Of a DNA stretch of 64,000 nucleotides, positions 34,442-49,467 are shown one piece after another. This stretch comes from Longimicrobium sp. (lineage in GTDB: Bacteria > Gemmatimonadota > Gemmatimonadetes > Longimicrobiales > Longimicrobiaceae). The position numbers were made by a program, and so were the translations under genes. The stretch spans positions 1-64,000 of the forward strand of contig NZ_DASVSF010000053.1 of the NCBI RefSeq assembly GCF_036388275.1, given 5' to 3'. Each line of letters begins with the position of its first letter. Positions within the stretch are counted from its first letter, which is position 1. Under the pieces are notes generated by a model. The model searched no databases. It saw only the letters and a list, made by a program, of their open reading frames with translations, and was not told the DNA's origin.

Positions 34442-35986
34442 CTACGGCGCGGAGGCCGCCGGCGCGTCGGGTGCGCGCACCCGTTCGTTGGCGCCCATCC
34501 GCATCCGGGGCACGCGCCCCCGCTCGTCGATGATGAACGAGAGGAAGCTTTCGCCCATGGCGCGGTTGGCCCAGCGGGCCAGGAACACGTCGTGGTGCCA
34601 GTGCTCCAGCGGCGCGGTGTTGCGCCCGCCCAGATCCGCCACGAGCACGCCATTCACGTGGCGGAGAACCACGGCGGACTGGATGCTGTCGGCGTCCACG
34701 TAGGTGCCGGCGTACGCCTGCAGCGGCAGCGACGGGCGGGTGCCGGCGGCCCGGTGCGACCTCCGCTCGCGCTCGGCGGCGCGCTCGCGCTCCGCCGCCT
34801 GCGTGTACGCGGGGCGCAGCTCGGCGCTCCAGTCTCGCCGCGGGCCGCCCAGGAACTCGTCGACGATGCGGTACATCAGCGCGTGCCGCACCTCGGCGTG
34901 GTCCAGGTTGGCGTAGATCACCAGCCCCAGCCGCTCTTCGGGCACCAGCGCCAGGATGGCCGTCATCCCGTCGATGCTTCCGGTGTGCATGGCCAGCTTG
35001 CGCCCGCGGTAGTCCTGCAGGAACCACCCCAGCCCGTAGGCGGTGAAGCTGGGGCGCGACAGCCGCGTGGCCTCGGGATAGAACGAGGCGGCGGGGATGA
35101 GGAACTGCGGCGTCAGCATCTCGCGATGGCTGGCCGCGCTCACCAGCCGGCGCCCGGCCACCCGGCCGCTGTCCAGCTGAAAGCGGATCCACCGCGCCAT
35201 GTCGCTGACCGACGAGTTCATCGACCCCGCAGGGCCGATGTTGTCGAAGTCCAGGTACGGCACGGGGATCACCGTGTCGTTCACCTCCACGTGGGGAGTC
35301 GCCACGTTCGGCCGCTCCGCCAGGCCGGCGTAGCCCGTCAGCGTCTCGCCCATCCCCAGCGGCTGCAGGATGCGGCTGCGGACGAACTCGCTCCACGGCA
35401 CCCCCGACGCCTGCTGCACCACCCTCCCCGCCACCATGTAGCCGACGTTGTTGTACTGGTACCGCGTGCGGAGCGCGGCGAACGGGCGCACGAAGCGCAG
35501 CCGCCGCAGGATGTCGTCGCTGGTGTTGGGAGACGCGAACCAGATGGCGTCGCTCCCCGGCAGCCCCGTGCGGTGGGTGAGCAGGTCGCGCACGGTCAGC
35601 TGGCCGGTCAGCGCGGGATCGTACAGCCGGAAGCCGGGCAGGTGCATGGAAACGGGATCGTCCCAGCGCACCTTTCCCTCGTCCACCAGCATGGCCAGCG
35701 CGGTGGCGGTGAACGCCTTGGTGGTCGAGGCGATGGCGAACGAGGTGTGCTCGTCCACGCGGTCGTTTCCCCCCACCGTCCTCACGCCGAAGCCGCGCGC
35801 GTACACCACCGAGTCGTCCTTGACGATGGCGATGGCCATCCCCGGCACGTGCCAGTCGCGCATGGCACCCTGGACGTACGCGTCGAACCCGTCCAGCGGT
35901 CGTTCCTGCGCGGCGGCGGGCGCGGAGGCCAGCACGGCGGTGGCGACGAGCGCGCGGCGGAGGATCGGCATCGGCGAGGCGCGCAT
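34442..35986 (-). CDS. Secreted class C beta-lactamase-family serine hydrolase
   Basis: 514 residues with a Sec signal (about 1-27, ending ASAPAAAQ). The active-site S-T-T-K is at 87-90, the second motif Y-N-N at 178-180, and the third motif H-T-G in AMHTGSIDGMTAIL. After the transpeptidase-like domain (30-370) there is an Arg/Glu-rich linker and a C-terminal lipocalin-like beta domain (YAGTYVDADS... DVFLARWANR), typical of the DUF3471-type extension. It likely hydrolyses D-amino-acid peptides or esters; true beta-lactamase activity is not implied. A second family member follows downstream on the same strand, with different spacing and little similarity outside the motifs. Confidence 0.88.
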   Translation of the reverse strand: MRASPMPILRRALVATAVLASAPAAAQERPLDGFDAYVQGAMRDWHVPGMAIAIVKDDSVVYARGFGVRTVGGNDRVDEHTSFAIASTTKAFTATALAMLVDEGKVRWDDPVSMHLPGFRLYDPALTGQLTVRDLLTHRTGLPGSDAIWFASPNTSDDILRRLRFVRPFAALRTRYQYNNVGYMVAGRVVQQASGVPWSEFVRSRILQPLGMGETLTGYAGLAERPNVATPHVEVNDTVIPVPYLDFDNIGPAGSMNSSVSDMARWIRFQLDSGRVAGRRLVSAASHREMLTPQFLIPAASFYPEATRLSRPSFTAYGLGWFLQDYRGRKLAMHTGSIDGMTAILALVPEERLGLVIYANLDHAEVRHALMYRIVDEFLGGPRRDWSAELRPAYTQAAERERAAERERRSHRAAGTRPSLPLQAYAGTYVDADSIQSAVVLRHVNGVLVADLGGRNTAPLEHWHHDVFLARWANRAMGESFLSFIIDERGRVPRMRMGANERVRAPDAPAASAP

Positions 35987-36068
35987 GGTGGATTCGAAAC
36001 GGTGGCGGGGAAACGGCGGCTGGACGGATCAAAGCTAGAGACGTGGCCTCACCCCGGCAAACGCTCGA

Positions 36069-37298
36069 TCACGGTGCCGGCACCCCGGCGATGACGGCGT
36101 CGTACACCCGGCGGCGGAACCGCTGCATGTCTACCTCCATCTTCGGCAGGTAGGTGCGGTTGGCCAGCAGGACCACCCAGGTGCGGCTGACGGGATCGAT
36201 CCAGATGGAGGTGCCGGTGACGCCCGTGTGGCCGAACGCGTACACCTCTTCGCACGCGCGGTGATCGGGCACTTTGCCTTCGCGGCAGTACACCTCCCAT
36301 CCCAGGGCCCGCGTTCCCACGCCGGGCTGCGGGCGGGTGAAGCCGCGGACGGTGCGGGTGTTGAACACGCGGACGTCTTCCAGCCGGCCCTCGTTGGCGA
36401 TTGTGGCGGCGAAGATGGCCAGGTCGCCCAGGGTGGAGAACGCGCCCGCGTTGCCCGTCACGCCGTCCAGCCGGCGCGCCACCTCGTCGAACGATCCCCC
36501 CGTGTACGGCTCGTCGGCCTCGGAGAGGTGAAGGGTCGGCGCGCAGTCGGCGCAGCCGGGGGGCACGCCCATGGCCGTGCGCGTCATCCCCAGCGGCCCC
36601 CACACGCGGCGCTGGAGATACCGAGGCAGGGGCTCGCCGGCCGCCCGCTCCGCCACTTCCCACAGGATGACGAAGCCGAGGTCGGAGTACAGCACGTCCT
36701 TCCCCGGCTCCAGCGCCAGCGGGCGGGACACCAGGTAGCGCCGCACCTGGGCGGGAGGCACGTCGGCGATGTCGGCTGCGCCGGCGCGGACGCCGGCGCT
36801 GTGGGTGAGCAGCTGGCGGACGGTGACCCGGTCCTTGTCCCCGCCGGAGAACTCGGGCACGTACTGCCGCACGGGCGCGTCCAGGTCCAGCCGCCCGTCT
36901 TCCACCAGCGCCATGACCGCCGCCGTGGTGGCGACCACCTTGGTGAGCGAGGCCAGGTCGAAGCGCGTGCGGTGCGGCGTCACCTCCGGTGCATCGTCGT
37001 CCCAGGTCGTCTGGCCGTAGACGGCGACGTGCTGGATGGCGCCACGGTTTCCAATCGCCAGCGCGGCGCCGGGAAAGGCCCCGGCCCGGACGCGCGCGCG
37101 CACCAGGCTGTCTGCCGCGGCCAGGCTGGCTGCGGGCAGGGCGATGGGCGGCGGGATCAGGGCGCGCTCCACCAGCCCCGGCGGTCCGGCCCGCACGTCG
37201 CCGCGCCCGGCGTTCACGCGCGCTCCGGCGAAACCCACCAGTACGGCCACCGCCGCGCAGGTGATCAGGACCCGCGAATTCTTGATTTCGTACAGCAC
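36069..37298 (-). CDS. Membrane-anchored serine hydrolase, beta-lactamase class C family
   Basis: 409 residues from a GTG with GGGCGG upstream. An uncleaved N-terminal helix (about 9-27: RVLITCAAVAVLVGFAGA) anchors the enzyme outside the membrane. The motifs are S-L-T-K (117-120), Y-S-D (204-206) and H-T-G (FGHTGVTGTSIW). The region RVTVRQLLTHSAGV is the usual LLTHxSG segment. Substrate is unknown; esterase or peptidoglycan-linked activity is possible. The long frame further upstream is antisense to the dehydrogenase gene and is not used. Confidence 0.87.
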   Translation of the reverse strand: MLYEIKNSRVLITCAAVAVLVGFAGARVNAGRGDVRAGPPGLVERALIPPPIALPAASLAAADSLVRARVRAGAFPGAALAIGNRGAIQHVAVYGQTTWDDDAPEVTPHRTRFDLASLTKVVATTAAVMALVEDGRLDLDAPVRQYVPEFSGGDKDRVTVRQLLTHSAGVRAGAADIADVPPAQVRRYLVSRPLALEPGKDVLYSDLGFVILWEVAERAAGEPLPRYLQRRVWGPLGMTRTAMGVPPGCADCAPTLHLSEADEPYTGGSFDEVARRLDGVTGNAGAFSTLGDLAIFAATIANEGRLEDVRVFNTRTVRGFTRPQPGVGTRALGWEVYCREGKVPDHRACEEVYAFGHTGVTGTSIWIDPVSRTWVVLLANRTYLPKMEVDMQRFRRRVYDAVIAGVPAP

Positions 37299-37387
37299 GT
37301 TCCGCCCGTTGATAACCGAACCGCCGCCCTTCCCCGCCCCGGCGGAAATGCAGGGACCTTGCCGTGCAATGCGAGGATCACCTTCGT

Positions 37388-38422
37388 TCAGCGTGCCCGT
37401 GCCTGGGCGATGCGGTCTTCCGCGACGCGGTCCGCGGCCTGGTGCGGAAGCACGCCGGCCGCCTCGGCGCCCCGCAGCACCTCCAGGACGGTGTCGTGGA
37501 TCGCCTCCACGCGGAGGGACGCCCACTCCGCCGGGTGCCCGTTCAGCCCCGCGAAGCCGGTAATCACCCCGCCCGCGTTCGCCACGTAGTCGGGAACGTA
37601 CAGGATGCCACGCTCCGCCAGCCGCGTCCCATCCTCCTCCGGGTCGCGCAGCTGGTTGTTGGCGCCTCCCGCCACCACGCCCGCCCGCAGCCGGGCGATG
37701 GTGGACGCGCGGAGGATGCCGCCCAGCGCACACGGCGCGAACACGTCGGCGTCCACGTCGAAGATGGCGTCCGGCTCCGCCACCGCTGCGCCCACACGAT
37801 CCGCCACCGCGTGAGCGCGAGCGGAGTCCACGTCGCTCACCACGAGCGACGCGCCCACCGCCGCCAGCTCGGCCGCCAGGTAGCGGCCCACGTTCCCGCA
37901 CCCCTGCAGGGCGACCCGCATCCCACGCAGTTCCGCCGAGCCGTGGCGGTGAAGGACGGCCGCCTGGATGGCCCGGAACACGCCGCGTGCCGTGTACGGC
38001 GACGGGTCTCCCACGCCGGCGCTGGTTCCCGCCACGTGGCGCGTTTCGCCCGCGATCACGTCCATGTCGGCCGGGGTGGTTCCCACGTCCTCGGCGGTGA
38101 TGTACGCGCCGCCCAGCAGTTCCACGCAGCGGCCATGGGCGCGGAAGAGGGCGCCGCGGTCGGCGATGCGCTCCGGCGCCAGGATCACCGACTTGCCGCC
38201 GCCCGCGTCCAGCCCCGCCACGGCGTTCTTGTACGTCATTCCGCGCGACAGCCGCAGCGCGTCGTGCAGCGCCTCCGCTTCTGACGGATACCGCCACAGG
38301 CGCGTGCCGCCCAGCGCCGTTCCCAGCGCGCTGCTGTGGAGCGCGACGATGCCGTGGTACGCGCCCTCACGCGCCACCAGCACCCGCTCCCATCCGTCCA
38401 CCTGCACCTCGCGCACGTCCAT
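37388..38422 (-). CDS. Leu/Phe/Val-type amino acid dehydrogenase
   Basis: 344 residues from an ATG preceded by GAGGG. The N-terminal substrate domain carries HSSALGTALGGTRLWRY and the catalytic lysines in MTYKNAVAGLDAGGGKSVI (Lys65 and Lys77). The NAD-binding domain has GCGNVGRYLAAELAAVGASLVVSD, and PCALGGIL follows. It performs reversible oxidative deamination of branched-chain or aromatic amino acids to 2-oxo acids with NAD. It is monocistronic; the GntR remnant lies just upstream in the opposite direction. The residues that separate Leu from Phe specificity were not resolved. Confidence 0.9.
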   Translation of the reverse strand: MDVREVQVDGWERVLVAREGAYHGIVALHSSALGTALGGTRLWRYPSEAEALHDALRLSRGMTYKNAVAGLDAGGGKSVILAPERIADRGALFRAHGRCVELLGGAYITAEDVGTTPADMDVIAGETRHVAGTSAGVGDPSPYTARGVFRAIQAAVLHRHGSAELRGMRVALQGCGNVGRYLAAELAAVGASLVVSDVDSARAHAVADRVGAAVAEPDAIFDVDADVFAPCALGGILRASTIARLRAGVVAGGANNQLRDPEEDGTRLAERGILYVPDYVANAGGVITGFAGLNGHPAEWASLRVEAIHDTVLEVLRGAEAAGVLPHQAADRVAEDRIAQARAR

Positions 38423-38482
38423 CGGCAACCCTCGTCGGTGATGATCGATGCCGGAGCTCCGATACCGCAGCCAGGGAACCGC

Positions 38483-38582
38483 ATGACCGTGGCCATCTTG
38501 TGCGGTGCACGCTCCGCCCACGTGTACGGCGCGTGCGCGACCTGATCGTCGGCGGGAGCCTGGCCCCGGCGTTGGCGCGCGC
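38483..38582 (+). pseudogene. GntR regulator remnant, N-terminal part
   Basis: ATGACCGTGGCCATC... GCACGCTCCGCCCACGTGTAC is nearly the same DNA as the first 100 bases of the intact GntR gene at 45132. A base loss after GTGTAC shifts the frame and gives a TGA after 20 codons. After about 38582 the match ends. Its C-terminal counterpart lies on the other side of the adjacent subtilase, at 41738. Confidence 0.75.
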
Positions 38583-38808
38583 AATCGAACGTCTTGTCAG
38601 CGGCGCCCCGACGCATTATCCTGTCGCAAGCTGCTGCGAGCTGCTGTTGCAGATCCGCATCGGCCGTCCCTCCCACGCGGTTCCCCGTGAACATCCACCT
38701 CCCTGCGGGAATTCACGGTCGTACTGCCATCTCCGAACCGTCACCCACCGGACAATCCCTGCCGTGACGGGCAATTCATCGCACCTTCTTTCCCGGAGTC
38801 GCCGGCAC

Positions 38809-41649
<2,841 letters not shown>

Positions 41650-41673
41650 CACGCTCCGCGTAGTACGGCACGA

Positions 41674-41708
41674 AAGAACCCCCATGGACGGTGTCCATGG
41701 GGGTTCTT
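41674..41708 (+). terminator. Perfect 16-bp terminator of subtilase copy 1
   Basis: AAGAACCCCCATGGAC pairs with GTCCATGGGGGTTCTT around the loop GGT. The same terminator, slightly diverged, follows copy 2. Confidence 0.9.
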
Positions 41709-41737
41709 CGTCCGGGGCCACCTCGCCGCACAGAAGC

Positions 41738-41793
41738 GCGCCAGCGCCCGCGCGCGCGGCGTCATCGACCGCATCGGCGGGCGCGGGACCTGG
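41738..41793 (+). pseudogene. GntR regulator remnant, C-terminal part
   Basis: The DNA encodes A-S-A-R-x-R-G-V-I-D-R-I-G-G-R-G-T-W, matching the last 18 codons of the intact GntR gene (ending GVIDRIGERGSW), but the stop codon is lost. The middle of the gene has been deleted. It shows that a GntR gene once stood between the two subtilases. Confidence 0.75.
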
Positions 41794-42068
41794 CAGGGCG
41801 CGCGCGGCGCCGGCCAGCCAATCGCGCCTCCGCGTGCGGTTTGCGCTCTTGTGGGCGGCGCTCCCGCGTAGTATCCTCTACCAAGCCTGCTGCGGGATGC
41901 TGGTGCAGATCCTCCGGTCGGCTACTCCTTCCCGCGCGGACCTCCCCGTGACACCTTCCTCCGGCAATTCACGGTCGTACTGCCACCCCCAAGCCGTCGC
42001 TGTGCAAACAATCCCTGCGTGACGGGCGAGAATTCACGGACATCCTTCCCGCTGAGAGTGCCCGGCAC

Positions 42069-44924
<2,856 letters not shown>

Positions 44925-44948
44925 CACGCGCCGGGTAAGATCCGCACG

Positions 44949-44985
44949 AAAGAACCCCCATGGACGGTGACCATGGGGGTTTTTC
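44949..44985 (+). terminator. Terminator of subtilase copy 2
   Basis: AACCCCCATGG pairs with CCATGGGGGTT around ACGGTGA, followed by TTTTCG. It is the diverged twin of 41674-41708. Confidence 0.85.
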
Positions 44986-45131
44986 GTTCCCAAGAACGGG
45001 GAGCGTGCGCTCGCTGCCGTTCAGCGCGGTCAGCGCCCATCGGCGCCGGGCGGAAACACCGGCACTTGCGCCCGGCCGGATTGTCGACAGTTTCGTCCTG
45101 CCATCATGATCCCACACGCAGCCAGGAACGC

Positions 45132-45830
45132 ATGACCACGGCCATCCCGCGCGGGGCACGCTCCGCCCACGTGTACGATCGCCTGCGCGACCTGATCGTC
45201 CGCGGGCGGCTGGCCCCGGGCGTGCGCGTGGTGGAGCAGGAGGTGGCGGAACGGATGGGCGTGGGGCGTACGCCGGTGCGCGAGGCGCTTCAGCTGCTGG
45301 TGAAGGAAGGGCTGCTGGCGGGGTCGGAGGGCGGCCGGCGGCAGCTTACGGTCGCCCCGCTGCGCGCCGACGACGTCGCGGAATTGTTCGGGCTGCTGGG
45401 CGACCTGGAGGCGGCGGCGGTCCGCGGGCTCCCCACGCTCGCGGACCCCGCCCGAACGGCGCTCGCCGCCGGCGCGCACACCGCCAACCAGGCATTCGGC
45501 CAAGTCGTCCGGAAGGTGCCGCTGGACCTGGAGGCCGCGTTCGTTACGCGCAAAGCCTTTCACGCCAGCTTCACCGATCCGCTGGCCGGGCCGCGGCTCG
45601 CGTGGCTCCTGTCGCTGGTGCGTCCGCAGGTAGACCGGTACGAGTGGTTCTATGGCGCGCTGCTGCAGGGCGCGCTGACCGTGGCGATCGCGGAGCACGA
45701 CGCCGTCGTCCGCGCGCTGGAGGCCGGCGACGCAGCCGCCGCCGAGGCCGCCGTCCGCCAGAGCTGGAAGAACGCCAGCGCCCGCCTGGGCGGCGTCATC
45801 GACCGCATCGGCGAGCGCGGAAGCTGGTAG
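45132..45830 (+). CDS. GntR-family (FCD subfamily) transcriptional regulator
   Basis: 232 residues. The N-terminal winged helix shows HVYDRLRDLIVRGRLAPGVRVVEQEVAERMGVGRTPVREALQLL, the canonical GntR DNA-binding segment. The C-terminal all-helical FCD domain (about 85-220) has the expected acidic and His residues (DLEAAFVTRKAFHASF, AIAEHDAVVRALEAGDAAAAEAAV) that bind a metal and a small acid ligand. It is the intact member of a regulator that was duplicated together with the subtilase. Whether it controls the subtilases or the dehydrogenase at 37388 is unknown; the latter is divergent from the dead copy. Confidence 0.92.
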   Translation: MTTAIPRGARSAHVYDRLRDLIVRGRLAPGVRVVEQEVAERMGVGRTPVREALQLLVKEGLLAGSEGGRRQLTVAPLRADDVAELFGLLGDLEAAAVRGLPTLADPARTALAAGAHTANQAFGQVVRKVPLDLEAAFVTRKAFHASFTDPLAGPRLAWLLSLVRPQVDRYEWFYGALLQGALTVAIAEHDAVVRALEAGDAAAAEAAVRQSWKNASARLGGVIDRIGERGSW

Positions 45831-45845
45831 CCCGTCCTGGAGGGA

Positions 45846-46502
45846 TCACGCCGGGGGCACCGTCGCCTGGTAGTACACGGCGCTGCCCAGGAGCGATGGA
45901 CGGCGGGCGAGCACCTGCGCATCCGCCAGCCCCGCGCCGCGCATCAGGGCAAGGACGCGGTCTTCGGCGTTGTCCTTCAGGTGCCGGTCGGCGTGGATCA
46001 GGTGCGCGATGAACCCGCGCCCGCCGGACCCCGGACCGCCCAAATCCACCATGTGAAAGCGGCCGCCCGGCTTGAGCACGCGCCGCGCCTCGCGCAGCGC
46101 CGCTTCCTTCACCGTGCGTGGCAGGTGGTGGAACATGAACGAGGAGAGAACGCGGTCGAACGAGGCGTCGGCGTACGGAAGCTCGTCCGCATAGCCCTGG
46201 TCCGTGCGGATCGGCACGCCCGCGCGTTCCGCCTTGCGCCGCGCGATGGCGAGGGCGGCCGGGTCCGGGTCCAGCCCCACCACCTCCGCGCCGGGCTGGG
46301 CCTGCTTGACGCCCAGGAGCAGGCTCCCCGTCCCGCAGCCGATCTCCAGCACGCGGTCGCCGGTCCGCGAGGCGATCTGCTGCACCAGCACCCGCCGTGC
46401 GGCATCCGCCCCCAGCACCTTCGCCATCAGGTCGTACAGCGGCAGCCGCCAGTGCTTGCCCGCGGCGGGCACGTAGGGCCTGCTGGGACCATCCGCCATC
46501 AT
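45846..46502 (-). CDS. Class I SAM-dependent methyltransferase
   Basis: 218 residues. It has the Rossmann methyltransferase motifs: VLEIGCGTGSLLLGVKQ (motif I), VVGLDPDPAALAIARRKA (motif II), ADELPYADASFDRVLSSFMFHHL (motif IV) and RVLKPGGRFHMVDLG (motif VI). The order and the F-H-H-L after motif IV match UbiE/ArsM-like small-molecule methyltransferases. Substrate is unknown. It converges on the GntR gene with a 15-base gap between stops. Start may be 46502 or the second Met at 46499. Confidence 0.85.
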   Translation of the reverse strand: MMADGPSRPYVPAAGKHWRLPLYDLMAKVLGADAARRVLVQQIASRTGDRVLEIGCGTGSLLLGVKQAQPGAEVVGLDPDPAALAIARRKAERAGVPIRTDQGYADELPYADASFDRVLSSFMFHHLPRTVKEAALREARRVLKPGGRFHMVDLGGPGSGGRGFIAHLIHADRHLKDNAEDRVLALMRGAGLADAQVLARRPSLLGSAVYYQATVPPA

Positions 46503-46635
46503 TCAATCTCCCGATCCGGGGCCGAGCGGAACACGCGGACCCGTATCTTTATCACGATCGTCATCCCACATCAACAGAAATCTCGCGAGTACCGGCGAGA
46601 CTCTTGTCTCAGGATCAGGAATCCCGCGCGGTGCG

Positions 46636-46942
46636 CTACTCGTGGTTCACCGCACGGGCTGGCGCCGCGCCGGAACCTCTCCCTCGGTCGACACCAGGGC
46701 GCCACCCGCGATACAGCAGACCGATCAGGGCGGAGAAAGCCGTCCCGGCGATGGCTCCCGCGAACCCGAACCGCGCGGCGACCAGGATGGAATCCAGCCA
46801 GATAACCGAGGGCTGAAGGAACCCTCCGGCTTTCAGCGCGGCGAAAACCACCAGCGCACAGGGCCGATAAGGCGGCGCCCCACACCACGGCGTTGCCCAC
46901 GACGCCGCGCAGCCGCCTGAAGATCGAATCGGTATTCATCAT
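46636..46942 (-). pseudogene. Frameshifted small membrane protein
   Basis: An ATG pair at 46942/46939 follows a perfect AGGAGG. The first frame reads MMNTDSIFRRLRGVVGNAVVWGAAL and then loses hydrophobic character. A second frame, from about 46860, continues VVFAALKAGGFLQPSVIWLD, ILVAARFGFAGAIAGTAFSA and LIGLLYRG to a stop at 46636. Joined by a single-base shift near 46855-46885 they give one protein of about 100 residues with two or three membrane helices. Either the gene is dead or the sequence carries an indel error. I recall similar small membrane proteins from Longimicrobium-type genomes but cannot verify this. Confidence 0.6.
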
Positions 46943-46997
46943 CGCCTCCTGGCCCGCCACTCGTCCTCGCAAGTGCTTCGGGCTCCGCGACGGCCGG

Positions 46998-49295
46998 TCA
47001 GTGCATCGATCGCGGATACACCCGCACGCGCGAGGGAAGGCAGCGCGGCGCACCGCCGCCGCCGGGTGCCAGCATGATCCCGCGGTCGTAGGTGGCGACG
47101 AGCACGCTGTCGCCGGCGGGTGACGCCGCGCTCACGGGCCACGCCCACTGCCGCTGGGGCCAGGGAGCAGCGTACAGCGGCGTGCGCGCGGCACCCTGCA
47201 GCCGGAAAACCTCCCGCGGCGTGCTCGCCAGGTACGCAGCCCCGAACGGCTCCAGCTGCACGAACGGAAAGTCGCCCTTCCCGGCGGCGCGCCAGGTGCG
47301 GCCCCCGTCGGCCGTCGCGAAGGCGCGGAACCCCACGTTGTGGATGTTGCCGCTGACCCAGCCGTGCCGCTCGTCGGTGAAGTACGCCGCCAGCGGCTGC
47401 TCCACGTACGGGGTCGCGGGGGACCCCGTGGCCCTGTGCAGCGTTTCTCCCGACCATCCCGTGCCGCTCCTGGACACGCGACGCACCGAACCCAGCCAGG
47501 AGAACAGCACCATGCCCCCGTCCGGGTACATCCATAGCTGCGCCACGCCGGCATCGGGCCACGTATCCGCCCGGGTCCAGGTGGCGCCGCGGTCGCGCGA
47601 CAGGTAAACGAAGCCGTGGGGGCGCGTTCCCGCGAACTCGCCCGCGTAGAACGTGCGCGACACTTCCACCCGCCCGGCGCTCTCGTACTGCATTCCGCCG
47701 AATGCCGCCCACAGGCTGTCGCGCCGCACCACGCCCACCACGTCGTCGCCGTTCAGGCTCTCCACCGTGCGAGACGTCCCGGTCCGCGCGTCGAAGAGGA
47801 CGTTGTCGCCGTGGCCGCTCCACAGCAGCAGCTCGTCCGGCCCGCGCACGGCGACGCCGCGGATGGAGAACGGCACGTCGCCCCGCCGGGCCCAGGTGCG
47901 GCCGTCGTCGTCGGAGGTGTAGACGTGGCTGGTCGTGGTGCCCCACAGCCACCCCCCTTCCCTGCGCACGTGCGCCAGGGCACGCGGCGGGTGCTCGCGC
48001 GTGAGGGGATACCCGTGGCGAACGCCCCTCTCATCCGCCTGGTACACGGCGCCCTGCTCGTCCAGCGCGTACAGGGCGCCGCCCTGCACCACCAGGTCCA
48101 GCGGCGTCGCCTGCACCCGCGCTCCCGCCACCACGCTGGGCCGCAGCGCCGCGTCGTACCGCAACAGCCGGCCGTCGTGCGTGACCCCGGCGAGCCCGGC
48201 CCCGCCGCGGCTCACGGCGAAGAGGACGAGCGAGTCGCCCGGGAGCGGCTGCCAGTCGACGGAATCCAGTGCCGAATGGAAGACGCGCCCGCCCTGCGTG
48301 ATCACCGCGCGGCCGGCGAACAGCCCCACGCGGTCGATGCGGTCCTGCCCGCCCTCCGTTGCTGGGTCTGGAAAGGTGTCGCCGGGCGCGGGCCGGCCAG
48401 CGGAGGGCATGAGTACCTCCACCGTGTCTCCATCCACGTCCATGGACCCCGCCGTCGTGTCTACGGCGCCCGGGGAGACCGGTGCCACCGCTTCCACCTC
48501 CGTGAACTCCACCATCTCCTCTTCGCCGCCCTCCTCCTCGTCCGCGGGCAGCGGCGAATAACGGCCCTGCTGCTGCGGGGTGGGGAGCGAGCTCCACGTG
48601 GTGCCGCCGTCGCGGGTGATGCGGAGCCCCTCGCCGATGGACCCGGCCAGCCCCACGCCACCCGGACCCATATCGAGGGCGACGAGCTGGGAACGGAACG
48701 GCCGCGAGCGCGCGGTCCACGATACGCCGTAATCGGCGGTGTACAGCAGCATTCCGCCGGATCCGCTCATCCACGCCTCGCCGGACGGGCTGGCCACCGC
48801 GTCGTGGAACCATCCCCCGCCCGCGACCGAGACCGAGTCCCAGGTTGCGCCGCCGTCGGTGGTGCGCAGAACGAGGCCCTGGTTCGTTTGGTAGTCCGTG
48901 CCGATGTTCCCCCAGATGAAGGCGGTGTCGGGCGTAAAGAAGGTGACGGCGTCCAGTTGGTCGTTCACCAGGAACATGCTGTCGGCCTCCGGCCCCTGGA
49001 CGGAGCCGTAGCGCCAGTACGCGCCCACGCTGTCGGCGTGGTAGGTGTTCCCCATGTACGTGGTCAGCCACAGGCGTCCGGCCGGCGACACGGAAAGCCG
49101 GGTCACGCGGCCCTCCACTTCCAGCTCCACGGGCGTGGGACCCGGGCCGTCCGCCAGCCCCACGGGCCGGGGCGGGTGGCATTGCGCGAGGCCGGCGGAG
49201 TACGGCCCGCCCGCTTGCAGCGTAAGGGTCACCAGGACCACGGCCACGGCGGCCAAGCGGCGGGAGGGAAGCCGGGTGCGCGCGGAAGCAGGCAT
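46998..49295 (-). CDS. Secreted BNR/Asp-box beta-propeller protein
   Basis: 765 residues with an N-terminal signal (about 10-38). Asp-box/BNR motifs recur along the chain: TTDGGATW, TADYGVSW, TRDGGTTW, TSDDDGRTW, SRDRGATW and TADGGRTW, each at the end of a propeller blade. This resembles Ycf48/photosystem-stability-like and sialidase-type propellers, but no sialidase catalytic residues are evident. An acidic Glu/Asp/Val-rich insert (about 250-315: EEEGGEEEMVEFTEVEA...) splits the propeller. It is probably a surface-binding protein. It is monocistronic, with its stop 55 bases from the start of the frameshifted gene. Confidence 0.8.
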   Translation of the reverse strand: MPASARTRLPSRRLAAVAVVLVTLTLQAGGPYSAGLAQCHPPRPVGLADGPGPTPVELEVEGRVTRLSVSPAGRLWLTTYMGNTYHADSVGAYWRYGSVQGPEADSMFLVNDQLDAVTFFTPDTAFIWGNIGTDYQTNQGLVLRTTDGGATWDSVSVAGGGWFHDAVASPSGEAWMSGSGGMLLYTADYGVSWTARSRPFRSQLVALDMGPGGVGLAGSIGEGLRITRDGGTTWSSLPTPQQQGRYSPLPADEEEGGEEEMVEFTEVEAVAPVSPGAVDTTAGSMDVDGDTVEVLMPSAGRPAPGDTFPDPATEGGQDRIDRVGLFAGRAVITQGGRVFHSALDSVDWQPLPGDSLVLFAVSRGGAGLAGVTHDGRLLRYDAALRPSVVAGARVQATPLDLVVQGGALYALDEQGAVYQADERGVRHGYPLTREHPPRALAHVRREGGWLWGTTTSHVYTSDDDGRTWARRGDVPFSIRGVAVRGPDELLLWSGHGDNVLFDARTGTSRTVESLNGDDVVGVVRRDSLWAAFGGMQYESAGRVEVSRTFYAGEFAGTRPHGFVYLSRDRGATWTRADTWPDAGVAQLWMYPDGGMVLFSWLGSVRRVSRSGTGWSGETLHRATGSPATPYVEQPLAAYFTDERHGWVSGNIHNVGFRAFATADGGRTWRAAGKGDFPFVQLEPFGAAYLASTPREVFRLQGAARTPLYAAPWPQRQWAWPVSAASPAGDSVLVATYDRGIMLAPGGGGAPRCLPSRVRVYPRSMH

Positions 49296-49467
49296 GGCAC
49301 GGGCGGGTAGGGGGTGCGGCGGGGCGTGCTCGTTGTGATGAACGCGTGACCGGGGGAGAAATTGAACACGGCCCTTGGCCGTCGATGCCAGGCGGCACTC
49401 GCGCCGGCCGGGTCGTCGACGGTTTCGTTCCCTCGACGCAACATCTCCGAACCAGCGAGCGCCCCGC

